This document shows positions 44,320 to 56,400 of a stretch of 64,000 nt of DNA, piece after piece. This DNA comes from Sarcocystis neurona. Lineage: Eukaryota > Apicomplexa > Conoidasida > Eucoccidiorida > Sarcocystidae. The notes under the pieces were generated by a model that worked only from the letters and a program-made list of their open reading frames with translations, was not told the origin of the DNA and made no database searches. A program made the translations under genes and the position numbers. The stretch's first letter is position 1; the number at the start of each line of letters is the position of its first letter. The DNA is taken from positions 434,001 to 498,000 of the forward strand of contig KL647326.1 of assembly GCA_000727475.1 (NCBI GenBank), read 5' to 3'.

Positions 44320-47300
44320 CCTGTCCTCAGTGCCGGAAAGAGCAACGCGTAGCCCACACGAAGTCGCAGCAGCAGGGGTTGTGCTGGTGCTGCCGCTCCA
44401 ACAGGAGCTAGGGAGATCTGCTGCTGCTGCTCCTGCTGGGCAGCCCCCAGTTGTTCCTGCTGAAAGCGTGGCAGCTGCTGCACGGGAACGAGAGGCTGCT
44501 GCGCGCCAGAGGTTGCTGCTTCAGGTCGCTGCTGCTGCCGCTACACAAGAGAGGAGAACTGAGCACCGAACAGCAGCGACCCCCTGTCGCTGAGGATGCT
44601 GCTGCTGCTGATGATGATCCTGCTGTTGCTGGTGTTGCCGTTGTAGCCCCCGCTACCACTGCTGCAGGACTGAGGCCGTAGTTGCTGCTGCTAAAGTCGT
44701 GTAGGTTGCTGCTGGGCTGTGTCCGCGTGACCCGCATCCGCTGCGGTAGCTGCGGCTCGAGGACCAATTGCTGTTGCTGCTGCTGCGACAGTATCGCGGT
44801 GGTCGCTGTTGCTGCGGCGCTTTCTTGGCTTCTGCCGCTGCTTCGCTGCTGCAGTTGCAACAAGCCCGTACATATGGCTCTTTGTATCTGTCACTTCTTC
44901 TGGTCGCGCCGTAATGCACCTGTCGACGACATACAGGTAAGTAACAAGGTGTGCTGCTGCAGTTCTGGCGGCATGTAGTGTGCTCCTGCTGCCGGTACGG
45001 AGCGGTCCTGGCTGCCTGCTGTTGCGCCAAAGTGCCGCAGTTGCTGGACGAAATATAAATAAAAGAAGGAGCTTTGCTGGCCACGGCGCTACGCACAGAC
45101 TGGACGGCTGCGCCACTGCCGGGCGCTGCGGCTCGTGCTGCTGTTCTGCCGGCACGTGTTCGTGCGGTGTACATACACCCGGTAAAAAGTCGTGATGATG
45201 TGCAGGGGCGTGGTTTGTTGCGCCGCAGCTGCAACGACGACCCACGCAAATGTACGGTGTCAGTGGCAACGACCAGCGCACCCCACTTCAAGAAGAATAT
45301 CGAGAAAGAAGAGACAGAACATCCGGGGGCGCCCGGGCATTTCCGGCTGTGATATGCAGCTGCAGCAGCAGCAGAACCGCTGCAGCAAAGAAGTCCCCAC
45401 CGTCGCTACTTCTGCGAGGAAGCGCGCTCAGCAACTTTCAGACGTGGAGCTGGTGCTGTTGTTGACTTCGCCGCTGGTGTTGACTTTGCCGCTGTTCCTA
45501 CTGAAATGATGCGGCAGCTCCTTCCCTGTGGCACTGCTTTGCCGTTCTTGCTGCTGCTGCTGGTGCTCTTGTTCAGCCGACAGGCGCCATCTGCTGCTGC
45601 GCGTGATGCAGCCGTTTGCTGCGTGACTCACTGCTGCTGGCAAACTCCGTACCGAAGCGTTCTTCTTACGTCGTTTACGCTGCGGTGCCAAGGAAAAGAC
45701 GTTGCATTACTCGCGGAGACTGCGGCTACTGCTGCAGTCGTGCGGCCTGCCTGTTCGTTGCTCCTGGGGTGGCGGCGTCCGGCTGCGCAAGCTGCTGCGG
45801 CAGAGGGTAGGCCATGCTGCCTTCTCGCCTCAGCTGATCTGCTGCTTTTCCTGCCTCATGCGCGTCCTGCTTCTGCCGAGCTTCCACACGTTTGCTTTGC
45901 AGAGCGAAAGTCTTGCCGCAGCCTTTCTTCGCACGCGCGGTGACAGCAGCAGTGGCAGCATTGCCGGCAGCTGAGGTGGGGCAACGGCGCACAGCGGCTG
46001 CACTGCTGCGGTGCCGCTGCAGCTTCTGCTTTTCGTAGACGGGAAAAAACACGGTCTGGACACAAAGAAGGAAAAAAAATTGCTGCTGAGGCTGCTAAGG
46101 CGGCTAAGAAAAGAGTTCTGGCGGCAAAAGCATCAAAAATGTATGGAACCCCACCGCATATGGCTGCTGCTGCAGCGAGGCTTAGTGTACGGACACCGCG
46201 CGACAGCGCACGCATATGAGGTGTACGTACAGCGGAGAGTAAACATTGCAACGACCACGGGCATCTGCAACGCTTCTGCTGCGCGTACTACGGGCGCCTC
46301 CGCCTCGCGCCTGTGTCGCTGCTGCTGCCCGACGAAATGCACGCTCCTGTTGGTGCTGTTGAAACGGTCAGCAGCTGTAGTAGTAGCGTTGCTGCTGCGG
46401 CGTTGCTAGCTGGCTGCGCGGTGCCTGCTAGCTGCTGTGCTGGTGCTGCGCTTCCCGAGCGCACGGCCGGCGTCCTGTTGCTGCCTCTGCTGCCTTGCAG
46501 TGGAGAGACCGGCTGCGACTGCTCGTGCTGCTGCTGGGTTCGTATACACGAACCCTTGCCCCATCCTCTGTGTCCTCTGCCGCCGTTGCTGCTGCACGCT
46601 CTGCCCTTGGCTGCTGCTGCTCTGTTGGGAGGACCGGCCGCCTCGTGACCGGCTCACCGCAGTGTGCGTCGTCCTGTAGAAGGGGAGTTGGACACAGCTG
46701 CCGCGCGCCGTCGAGCAGCAGCAGCGGGAACAGAGCGGTGTGCTGCCTGCTTCCTGCGGTGTGCTACTACAGTACTCCACGCGCTGCTCCTTCAGCTGCG
46801 TCGTATGGCAGGGCTGTGACACCGAAGCATACGTCGTCTTCTCGGCAGCTGCGATAGCGGCACTCCGCATTAACCGTAAGATCGGGTGCTGCTTGCACGG
46901 CCACATTTCCTCTTGCCAGTTCACAGACACACGTTAGGCTTCACAAGCTCTCCCACAGGACGTGCCCTGCTGCTGTGTCTCTTGCTCTTCGCGTTGTGAC
47001 ACTGCTGCTCCTCTCCTTGTTCCGGTTAGAGACCTGCGGCTGCTTCACGCCCCACCAGCTGCCGGTACTCTCCCCACGGCGCATGTGGGGTCCTTGCTAC
47101 TGGCGCAGAACTGCTTCCCTTGCTGCTGCAGCTGCTGCTGTAGCGTGCTTTGTCCCTCCTGCGTGGACTGCTGGTGCCGGTGCGGCCGCTGCTGTTGCCG
47201 TACGTGATGATGGCGTTGTTAGTAGAGCTGCTGACTCGGCTGTTACTGACGTCGCAGCAGCTGCTCGTACACTTGCCGCAGCTGCGGCCGTAACCGGTGT

Positions 47301-48190
47301 GTGATGACCCTCGTGGCGTCTGAACTATTGCCTCTGGTACTACTCGGTTGTCCGTTGTTGCTGCTCGCGTTCATCTGCTTGGGACTGCGTCCTCCCGGTT
47401 GCAGCTCCGGTACTAGCGCCACTGAGGGCTGCTGCTGCAGAGCATCGTAAGAACGTCCCCTTCGCACGTGGGCTGCTACTGATTCTGTCCCTTCTGTCAA
47501 GAGGTATAGCGGGGTTGCAAGAGTTGTAGTTGCAGCCGCGCGGCTTGCTGCAGCTTCTGTCGGTTTACGAAGAGGCTGCGGTATCGGCTGCTGGCGCGGA
47601 TGCTGCGGCTGCTGCCCAGTGCTGTTGTTGCAGTTGCTGCTGTCGCTCTTGGGGTGAGACGCTGCCACTCCTACTGCTGCTGCTGCTGGTGACTCTGCTG
47701 CTGCTCGCAGGGCTGCTACGGGTAGCACCAGAGCTATGTTGTCGCTGGAAGTGGTGCGGCTACTCCTGTTGCTGCTCCGCATGTTTCGCATGTTCGTATT
47801 GCACGTGATGACAGAGACTGCCGTCCTGCCCCCGATTCAAGCACTCGCAGCAGCAGCAGAACCAGCAGCAGCAAGAAGAGAAGGAAGAGCAGCAGACGTC
47901 TCCACAGCAGGTGTAGGAGAAGTTGCGGCCCCAGCAACAGCAGTAGTCGCAGTAGGACTACTGGAGCAACAGCTAGAGCTGCACTTCTAACAACCGCAGC
48001 GGGATTCACACCGCATTCACTAATAATTTATTAACACAGGCAGCGACGGCCGGAGTCCTAGCAGTTTTGCCGTAGCCACAGCAGCAGCACCAACGGAGGC
48101 AAGACCTACGGGATATACGTCTCGGCTTCTCCCATAGGTGTGGCGGACGCCTGTGAGTGTCGCCTTCTTACAATTCAGCCAATAGCGCAA
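44320..48190. other. CTG-rich DNA 5' of the NEMF gene, no gene resolved
   Basis: The plus strand is moderately CTG-rich with many overlapping open frames. The minus frame at 45730-46030 (KKGCGKTFALQSKRVEARQK) and the plus frame at 45300-45480 look less repetitive but show no domain or convincing splice chain. The first few hundred bases should hold the NEMF promoter; no core element could be picked out. Confidence 0.45.
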
Positions 48191-48199
48191 ATAGCAGAC

Positions 48200-48600
48200 T
48201 CGTCTTGGGAGGGCCAAGATACGCTATATATATATATAGAGAGAGAGAGAGAGATCTGTCTGTGTAGACACCCACAAGCATGCTCACATCTACGTATATG
48301 GAAAGAGATGTATGACGATGTATATAAGTGTGTACATACAGAGATGCATATATCTATATATAAGTGTAGATATATAGATATGTATATGGAGAGATGCAAA
48401 CGCAAACCCGTATGTATATACGGAGAGATGCGTACGTATCTTCGGATATAAGTGCACAGAGACAAACGCAAACTCACGTTTGTGTGCATGTACACATCTA
48501 AAGACGCACCATATTAATACCTATGTATCTATATCTATATCTATAGATATATATACGGAGAGAGAGAGGTGCGAGTACGTGTGGATACACTGATGTGTAT
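48200..48600. repeat. Microsatellite with GAGA and TATAGA runs
   Basis: (TA)n, (GA)n and repeats of GATGTATATA..GTGTA character. No gene seen. Confidence 0.75.
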
Positions 48601-48639
48601 GGTGGCAGCGCATCTTGTCTCCTTCGCTGTGTGATACGT

Positions 48640-49130
48640 GTTGCTATGCTGCGAGGCCATACGAAGACGGATGCAGCTCTACATATATACACTCACACAT
48701 TAATATGCCTTCTCTACGTAACGCAGATCTTGGAATCATGAACAGGCCGCTACTCCACTGGATACATCCGCATATGTATATTCTTCGGAGATCACTGGTA
48801 CATTTTATTCTCTCTTTCTATACATATGAATATATATACATATGCATGGCAGGGAGAGGACTCTGCATATAACTAGTGGATATGAAATCATTTCCACTGA
48901 CAGGCACAGAACTGTTACGTACTCGCCGAGTTACCACGATACCTGTACAGATGTTTAGATGTGGCGTACGTATGCGCGCAGTTGATGCCAGGAGGCGTTA
49001 CAGCCAGAGAAGTAAATATTTCCTGTGTATAGGGAGGGGTAAAAGCTTCGAGAAAAAAAAGGGTGCAGCTCGTTTTTACCAGCGACAATGCTGTGCAGGT
49101 CGTACCCTCTTATATCCACACGTACGCGCA
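48640..49130. other. Non-repetitive patch, content unknown
   Basis: About 490 bases of ordinary composition with plus-strand open frames starting at ATGs near 48704 and 48876 (MDMKSFPLTGTELLRTRRVT). No motif, partner exon or codon signal strong enough to call a gene. Confidence 0.35.
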
Positions 49131-49134
49131 CATG

Positions 49135-49330
49135 TCTCTCCATCTCTCCCTCTCTCTACATATGTACACATATCCCTCTATATGCAACCTAATATCCACA
49201 TATACATGCATACGTACATGCTTAGCACTCCGCAAATGTATATATATATATATATATATACATATATATATGTGCAGATGTAAGTGTGCACACCCGTAGA
49301 CATACGCATACCTGCAATGTACATCTGCAC
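49135..49330. repeat. TATA/CTCT microsatellite
   Basis: CTCTCTCTACATATG and (TA)n runs between two less repetitive patches. Confidence 0.75.
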
Positions 49331-49399
49331 ATCACTTACACCCCCACCTCTCCCTTTTTCAATCTCCACACAGGCGCATAGGCGATTCACGTGTGAAGC

Positions 49400-49730
49400 A
49401 GCCGCATTTGTCTACAGGGTCTCCCTCGCCGCGTCCACGGTGCATATGGCGTAAAAGCGACGCATGACCAGCCAGAAAAGCAGCAACACGCTGCTGCTCG
49501 CCAGCAGAAGATTTCACTGCGATGTACAGAGTTCTTCTCAAGTGTCTGATCCACACACGGTACTCCTTGTTAGCCGAGAGCTGCAGCTTTTTGCGGCGAC
49601 GACATTCGAATGTGATACACACACACACACACACACTGCTACTCAACCATGGGGGGGTTGCAAGGAAGTCGCGCCGAGCGTCCGGTGTCCTTTCAGCAAC
49701 GCACTCGAGCAGCCGTTTTTGAAGACCACC
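49400..49730 (-). CDS. Candidate minus-strand coding segment, unknown protein
   Basis: After an acceptor ACTTTTGCAG at 49731 the frame reads GLQKRLLECVAERTPDARRD, then FLATPP. A (GT)n run keeps the frame open as VCVCVC and could be an intron. It resumes as SANKEYRVWIRHLRRTLYIA and EQQRVAAFLAGHASLLRHMH, before a GTAGAC donor near 49400 or a stop at 49359. Composition looks coding, but the plus strand is also open here and no family was recognised. Confidence 0.35.
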
Positions 49731-49764
49731 TGCAAAAGTCTTATCCTTACCTTGCCCTCACTCA

Positions 49765-50400
49765 GCATGAATGTATATATATATATATATATATGTGCAA
49801 GTACGTATATATACTTGTATATCTCTCTCTGCAGGTGTACACGTATGTGTGTGCAGAGGTTCCCCACGTAGAATCGCGCGCATGCACTGCGTACACATGG
49901 GATATACCTCTGTAGCTCGACGTAACACAGCTACACAGGTACGTACACAGCAGCGAAGAAAGAAGTGTTCGACCTGTCCGTTCCGTGGGCGTCTCTATGA
50001 GACTGACAAACGTCTATCTATATATCTATCCATCTATCTCTCTACATATATATGTATATACACGAGTAAATCGATACATGCAAATATTATGGATAGACGA
50101 GGACAAGTTTGTGCAGGCCTACATTCGTATATGCTTAGCTGTGTGTGTGCATACGTGGACTTGCGGCTGCAGTAGCTCGAAGCCTATCATTGCTCGCCGT
50201 GGTCACGCGTGACCGCGTGCACGCATATACCCGTAATTATTCCTCTGCAGCCGCACACGCCCCCTGTATGTATTCTATATATACATACAAATATGTATCT
50301 ATATGTATATCTGAGTCTTGTGCTGTCTAATATATGCTGACCCATATAAGATTCTTACTGGGTAGACATTTATATATATATATATATTAAATACACTTGC
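49765..50400. repeat. Microsatellite stretch
   Basis: (TA)n, TATCTATC and CATATA runs dominate. No gene seen. Confidence 0.7.
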
Positions 50401-51180
50401 ATCATTTCTTTTCTCTCTTCACCTCTGTCTCTCTTCGTAATCGAGAGACATCGTCTGTCCTAGGAAAGGCTTGGTCTTTGCACGCAGCACTCACAGTGTC
50501 TCGAGCACAGGGGCTCTCCACGGGCCGCGCAACACCAAGCAGCAGCCTTTTCTCCTTCGTATTCTTCCTGGTCCTTTTCCCCTCCTCATCTGCGTCTCTG
50601 TCTTCGTGTCTCGCCTCACGTTCCTGCCTGCTCTTCCCGTCCCTCATATGCTTGGGGAAATGCTCCGGCGCTTCGACGGACCGCATGCACGTGTCGGGTG
50701 ACGGGTGAGACGTGCTGCTCTACGCATCCAGACGCGGCGACACCCTCTCTCTCTCTCACACGAAAAGTACCGTGCCTCCTCTGTAATGCACGACGGACCA
50801 TATGAATAAATAATATGGGTGCACCTGTACACTGTGTTCCTTAAGGATTCCACTTGTTCAGCAAAAGAAAGGCGTTCACGACCAGTGCACAGGACGAGGG
50901 CGCGACAACGAGAGCCGAAGAGAAAGAGACAAAAACAGAGAAAGCAGTAAGAGGCAGAGGAAGACGAAGCGAGAGACGGGGGTGTTCAGTGTGTCTGTCT
51001 TGGTGTGCTAACGCCGCGTGCTGCTGTACGTCCACGAACACTTCCACGCCCTCTTTTGGGCGGCGGAGACGTACGCAGCTCCTTCCAGAGGAGAACAGAG
51101 ATGAGAAGGACAATATTTTCCTCTGGTGTAGTGCGTGCAAAGTGGCACCCACACATCCACTTGCCTACTGTTTCTCGCTT
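50400..51180. other. GC-moderate unique DNA, open on both strands
   Basis: Minus 50402-50686 reads charged sequence (RDGKSRQEREARHEDRDADE); plus 50854-51140 reads EENRDEKDNIFLWCSACK. Neither can be connected to a known family. The plus frame may lead into the exon at 51185. Confidence 0.35.
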
Positions 51181-51184
51181 GCAG

Positions 51185-51727
51185 GGAAGGCCGGTGGACG
51201 TCGCTGGGCCCCGAGGCACATGCGCGTCGTGTCGCTTCAGGAGTACGTACACTCCACCAACACACGGGCTTCATGGGGATGCGAGCTTCAGGTAGGCGCT
51301 TCTGATGTGCAGCTGCGAGCGTACGCAGCTCTGTCTACTTGTTTAGGTTGCTCCAGTGAGTAACACACGTGTATTCGTAGTATCAGAGACGGCACAAGAA
51401 CCCCACGAACTCTTCGGGGAGGATTCTCTCAAAATTACTCTTCCGGCATCGTGCACAGAGAGAGCAAAAGCAGCGAGACATTTGCGTGGCCGGCCACTGC
51501 AGCCCTTTTGCGAGTGTTTTGCTGCACTCGTTTCTTCCACTTTCTGCGCGCAGTCGCTTGCAAGTCGTAACACACCAGCGCCACCAGCCGCGCTCACGTC
51601 GTCCTCCACCCCTCCCTGTACCGCGTTTTTTCCGCTTCAGAACCTGCAGAGACTACAGGCTGTCGTAGCCTCTCGTATTAGTGAGAGCTCGTATGTAGAC
51701 GTGATTCATTTGATAGGTGTAGCTTAA
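51185..51727 (+). CDS. Candidate plus-strand gene, last two exons
   Basis: An acceptor TTCTCGCTTGCAG precedes 51185. Exon 51185-51291 reads KAGGRRWAPRHMRVVSLQEY and ends at CAG/GTAGGC. A 55-base intron ends in CTACTTGTTTAG. Exon 51347-51727 reads VAPVSNTRVFVVSETAQEPH, then LFGEDSLKITLPASCTERAK, ends in SSYVDVIHLIGVA and stops at TAA. The splice phases agree. The terminal pattern loosely recalls replication protein A OB-folds, but this is too short to claim. Other frames are also open, so the strand is not certain. Confidence 0.38.
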
Positions 51728-52149
51728 AGTTGTCGTTCCGCATTCCTCGGGTGTGTGTGTGTGTTTGTGCTGTCACCCCCACGCAGGGGGCAGGGACGAC
51801 GATTTTTCCTGCGTCTCCCGTTCACCTCTATCTCTACACGCTGATCGGCGTCTCGCCTCCCCACGGCGGAGCACGTACACACGGGCGCATGTACTGGCGC
51901 ACCCACACGCCTACGGACGCCTATGATTCGTAGGGAGCGGCGTCCGTCGTGAAGTACTGCATACACACAAAAAGGAAGTGTTTCTTTTCCTGCAGTGTTG
52001 TAAACGTGGCGCTAGCAGAAAAGTCAGTAAATACGTATAGAGAGATATACTCGGAGAAGGCGAGACGGACAGGGAGGGAGAAGACAAACACGTGTATACG
52101 CCTATACATGTGTGTCTTTGGAAGTGTATAAAATACACCTAGAAATACC

Positions 52150-52420
52150 ATGCGTGGAGCATCTTCACGTGGAGAGCGTGACGGCTGACGGAAATACAAT
52201 ACACACATATGTACAGATACACGTATATATACGTTTACATATACACACCTGTACATGCATGTACACACCGACACGCATATGAGCGCATATACGTGCATCA
52301 CACATCTTAACAGAGATACGTGCATAGTTAATTTCTGACATATATAGACCACTGTAAAATATAGAGTACGCTGGAACAGCTGAGGACGCCTGGTGACTAC
52401 GAAGAGTAACGGCGACAGCA
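52150..52420. repeat. Microsatellite stretch
   Basis: CATATA, GTACATGCATGTACA and ACACACAT runs. No gene seen. Confidence 0.65.
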
Positions 52421-52499
52421 CATAGCGACGGCGACAAATCAGCGCAGGCTGCCGCGGCTGCTGGTTCTTTTGCGACTTTCCTTTCGCACCGTACGTTGT

Positions 52500-53070
52500 A
52501 GCAGCTGCAACTGCTGTTGTAGCTGCTACCCTTCCTCTGCCTCTGCTGCTGGTGTTGCAGCTGCTGCTTTTCTTTTGCCTCCGCTGCTGCTGGTGTTGTA
52601 GCTGCCTCCGCTGGTGTTGCCGCCGCTGGTTTTCTTCTGTCTCCGCTGCTGCTGCTATTGTAGCTGCTGCCCTTCTTCTGCCTCTGCTGCTGGTGTTGCA
52701 GCGGCTTCTTTTCTTTTCTCTCCGGTGTTGCTGCCGTCGTACGTGCCTCTGCTGGTGTTGCCGCCGCTGGTTTTCTTCTGTCTCCGCTGCTGCTGCTGTT
52801 GTAGCTGCTGCACTTCTTCTGCCTCTGCTGGTCTTCGTCGCGCGCTGCTGGTGCTGCAGGAAGCGCGGCCCTTCTGGTGCTGCTGCTGCTCTCTCTCCCC
52901 GTTCACGTTGGACAACCGCAGCTGCTCCTGCTCGTGTTGTCCCCTTCGCGCAGGCTGACGGCGTGGGAATTCTGCTGGTGCTGCTGCTGCTCTCCCCTCA
53001 GCGGAGCTGTGCTCGAGCCCTGGTGCTGCTGCTTCTTCTGCTTCCGCACGCTGCATGGAAAACGACATAC
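52500..53070. repeat. CTG tract downstream of LCMT1
   Basis: The plus strand is CTG-rich with a diverged tandem unit: CCTCTGCTGGTGTTGC followed by CGCTGGTTTTCTTCTG recurs at about 52600 and 52745. The minus frame is a long Gln/Ala/Glu string (RAEAEEAAAPGLEHSSAEGR then Gln-rich); it could be coding but has no support beyond being open. Confidence 0.6.
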
Positions 53071-53259
53071 CTTCCCCGCTCTCCTCTCTCCTGCTGGTCC
53101 TTCCGCCCGTTTACCGCTGCAGGAAAGCAGCATCCCCTTGTTTTTACGACTACGGAGCATTCTCCCGCATCTCCACCTGCGCAAGCGCTGCCGCACATGT
53201 GCGCAATGTCTTCGCAGCTGGCGGATGCACGCGCGTCCCTGCCTGCGGTGCCGTCGCAG

Positions 53260-53472
53260 CTAGCCACAGCGACTGTTCGGCAGGCCGTCGAAGAGGTGCT
53301 GCATGTGCGGCAGTACTGACGAACAGACCGCCCCTGCCTCCGCTATCTGCCTCTCCTGCTGCTGTTGCTGCAGCTCCTGCTGCGGCTGCTGTCTGCGGCT
53401 GACCCCGAGCACGACGCTATAGTGGGCTTGGATCAAACGCCACTCTTCTAACTCATCGAACAGTTCGAGTCG
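53260..53472 (-). CDS. LCMT1: LCMT1 exon i, last exon with stop
   Basis: The acceptor TTGCTGCTGCAG precedes 53472. It reads [20 protein letters not shown], as in human [20 protein letters not shown], then a Gln-rich tail, and ends at a TAG. The tail is longer than in human LCMT1. Confidence 0.93.
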   Translation of the reverse strand, partial: RLELFDELEEWRLIQAHYSVVLGVSRRQQPQQELQQQQQERQIAEAGAVCSSVLPHMQHLFDGLPNSRCG

Positions 53473-56400
53473 CTGCAGCAGCAACATAGTGAAGAAATAC
53501 CAGATAAATCATTTACACACGTATATCGTCCTTGCCCCCAGTGGAGAGGGACATGTGGACACATGCAAAAATACGAGCGTTTCTTCGGTCCCCACCCATG
53601 TCCATGTGCGTGAGTCTGTGCACGACGCAAAGCAGACCCACGCTGCGTCGGCATTCTCCTCAAAATATGCGTACACACATTCATACATATATATACACGT
53701 ACACACACATACATATATACACACACATACGCACATACATTCATACATTTACACACATATACGAATATACATTCGTGTATGTTTACGCGTGCACATGTAA
53801 ACATATACACAATCATATATACACATATATACATGCATATACATTCATCCATATATACGTACACACATCCATCCATACACGTACATATGTATATACATTT
53901 ATACATATATACATCCATATATATGCATATATGCATAGATATATGCATATGCATATACATATATACACATACATATTTATACACGTATACATATACACAT
54001 CCATATATATATGTATACAGGTGGTCTCCGTGATGTGCAAAGCTCCATAAAGACGTCTATGAATAATTCTTCCTCGGCAAGACCCTCTGGGTGCATGCAG
54101 AGGCCCGAAGACAGAGCTGCCCTTCGTTTCTGTAACTGCATGCCTTTGTGTGTATGTGTGCGTGTGTCCGCATGTAAACGTTTCCACATGTCAAGTGACT
54201 CTAAGAGCTGCACAGGTGTGGGACGCACGCGTCCACGGTATGGGCGGGCGCTGTACGTCTACAGTTGGTCATAGAAGAAAGAAGAAGGACGGGAAGGCGG
54301 GGGAAGGACGTCGAGGAGAAGTGCCCTGGGACGTCGGGAGAAGGGAAATGAAAGGGAAAACGGGAAAAAAGAAGAGCAGCAGAAAGGAGAGTGACGAAGC
54401 AAAAATGGACGGGCGAGGAAGAAGAGGAGACCACGAGGAGACGGACGACGAACAGGAGATAGAAAACACAGGAGGAAGAGGCGTGTAATAAGATTCTGGC
54501 TGCTGCACTGCTATTTTACTTACTTGGACACGGCGGCGCTCGTCTTCAGGTAGAAATCGGTCGTACAGTGCATTCATGTCTGCGACGGCGCAGTGCTGCC
54601 ATCCTAAACGCAGCAGGCTACGGCGTGTGCAGACACCCCGCGCAGACAACACCCCGCAGACAACAGACGAGGTCTCCAGACGCCCCGGCGAGAGAAACCG
54701 AGTAGTCCAGCCGGGCTTCAGCTGTGCAGACTCTCCCACACACAAGGCGCCGGCGTGAGACCAGACGAAGGTTAAGGAGTCGCTGACGAACGATATACAG
54801 CGAGTGGCGCGAGTCACCCAAAGCCAGTGTACAGACACCACACACATGCAAAGCTGGTGTACAGACACCGCAGACACGCTGAGCAGATGTACTGACACCG
54901 CAGACACGCAGAACTGGTGTACGGACACCGCAAACACGCAGAGCAGATGTTCAGACACCTCCACCCAGCGAGCTGCGTGGACAGTCGTGCAACAAGCAAA
55001 CATGCAGAAGAAACAGCCCAGAGGCAAGTCAGAAGGCCGTGCACCTGCAGATGAGCAGTGTACAGACACTTCAACGTGCACAGCGCAAGCGTACTTGAAC
55101 CGCAGCAGTTATACGTCAGATACGTGCTGCTCTTCGAAGCCGCCACGCCGACGAAGGCGGCAAGCGCTCTCTCGCTCGGTGCGGCAACCCCACTGCTCCT
55201 GATGCCGCTTCTGACCTGCTAGGAATTCCCACCTTCCTGTGCTGCACCTGCAGCTGCTTCTTCTTCCCCTGGCTCTTCTGCCTCTTCGTCAGCGTTCCTA
55301 GTGCTACGCGCTGCCCCCCGCGCAGCTGCGGTTGCTGCTGCCCTTCGTGCTGCTCTTGCTGCGCGGCTGCTGCTGCTCTTCCTCGTGTTCCGCTGTCGGT
55401 TGTGCGACTTACCGTTCGCGCTGCGCGTCAAGTGTGGGGTAATCGAAGACCGTCAGCAGAGGGCATCCTCGTTCCTGCAGCATGTTGCATGCGTTATTCG
55501 TTCAGATAAACAAAGTTTAATGAGCACTACCCAGACCACGCAAGGGACACGCACGACCGAGGGTCAAGCGTACACATCAACGCACGGAAAAATGGAAGTG
55601 TATCTGTACCCCTGTCTCTGCATGCGCTCCTTGCACCACTAAGAAGAAAAAACCCAAATACCGCTGAAAGTGAGACAGACACCGATACAGAGAGCGGGAA
55701 TCCTACGCTCCCCAGGCTCGCATTGCATGACTTGTTGACCCACAAACAAGAACACACACAAGGATTTCCCTTTTCTCTCTTTTTGTTACTCTTCTCTCCC
55801 TCTCCTCCCCCTCTCCCCACTTCCAAGTTTTTACATCATGGGAGGGACCTATACACATATATATATGTAAGTATGGGAACGCCTGTGCTGCGAGTGCTCT
55901 CTACACACGTATATATATACATACATATATGTGTATATCTACAAAAGTGTGCTACGCACCTATATACACATATACATACATACGGACTTCACTGCGTCTA
56001 CGTGTACACGCGTACACATACTATACGTAAGATATACACAGAGATGTACATATTTATATACATAGAAAGAGAGAGTCAAGTTAAGGAATCCAACATATAT
56101 AGTTGTGTTGTCGTCCTGCATGCGCTCGTGTAGATTCTCGCATGCACGTGGTCCTGCTGCAGCTGCTGAAAACCCGCAGCGTGCTCGTACTCATCGAGCC
56201 GGTGCACCGAGAGCGGCTCTTTCCCCCACAACCTCTGCACATGAGAACGCACGAGCAGCAGCAGCAACAGCAGCAGGTTGACCTGGAACAGGAGAAGCAG
56301 CAGCACGGCCATCTCGTACACAGCTGTTCCTCCTCCTGCTACCAACAGCAGCAACAACACATCGGATGCACACGACACAGCAACAGCGAGCCCGCTGGAG

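Noticed and set aside
54030..54145. Exon [20 protein letters not shown] between LCMT1 exons h and i
   Set aside because: Phase fits, but direct joining of h to i matches the family without a gap. The frame abuts a microsatellite and ends at a poor donor.
55230..55393. Ala/Arg then Glu-rich exon after LCMT1 exon g
   Set aside because: It needed a 20- to 42-base intron and broke the conserved QRE-R-LLRLGW join, which the acceptor at 54618 gives exactly.
56100..56234. Extra LCMT1 exon [20 protein letters not shown] between exons f and g
   Set aside because: It has an acceptor and phase 0, but only a weak GTGCAT donor. Joining f directly to g restores the family order (NLQ then RGCPLL), and no relative has this insert.
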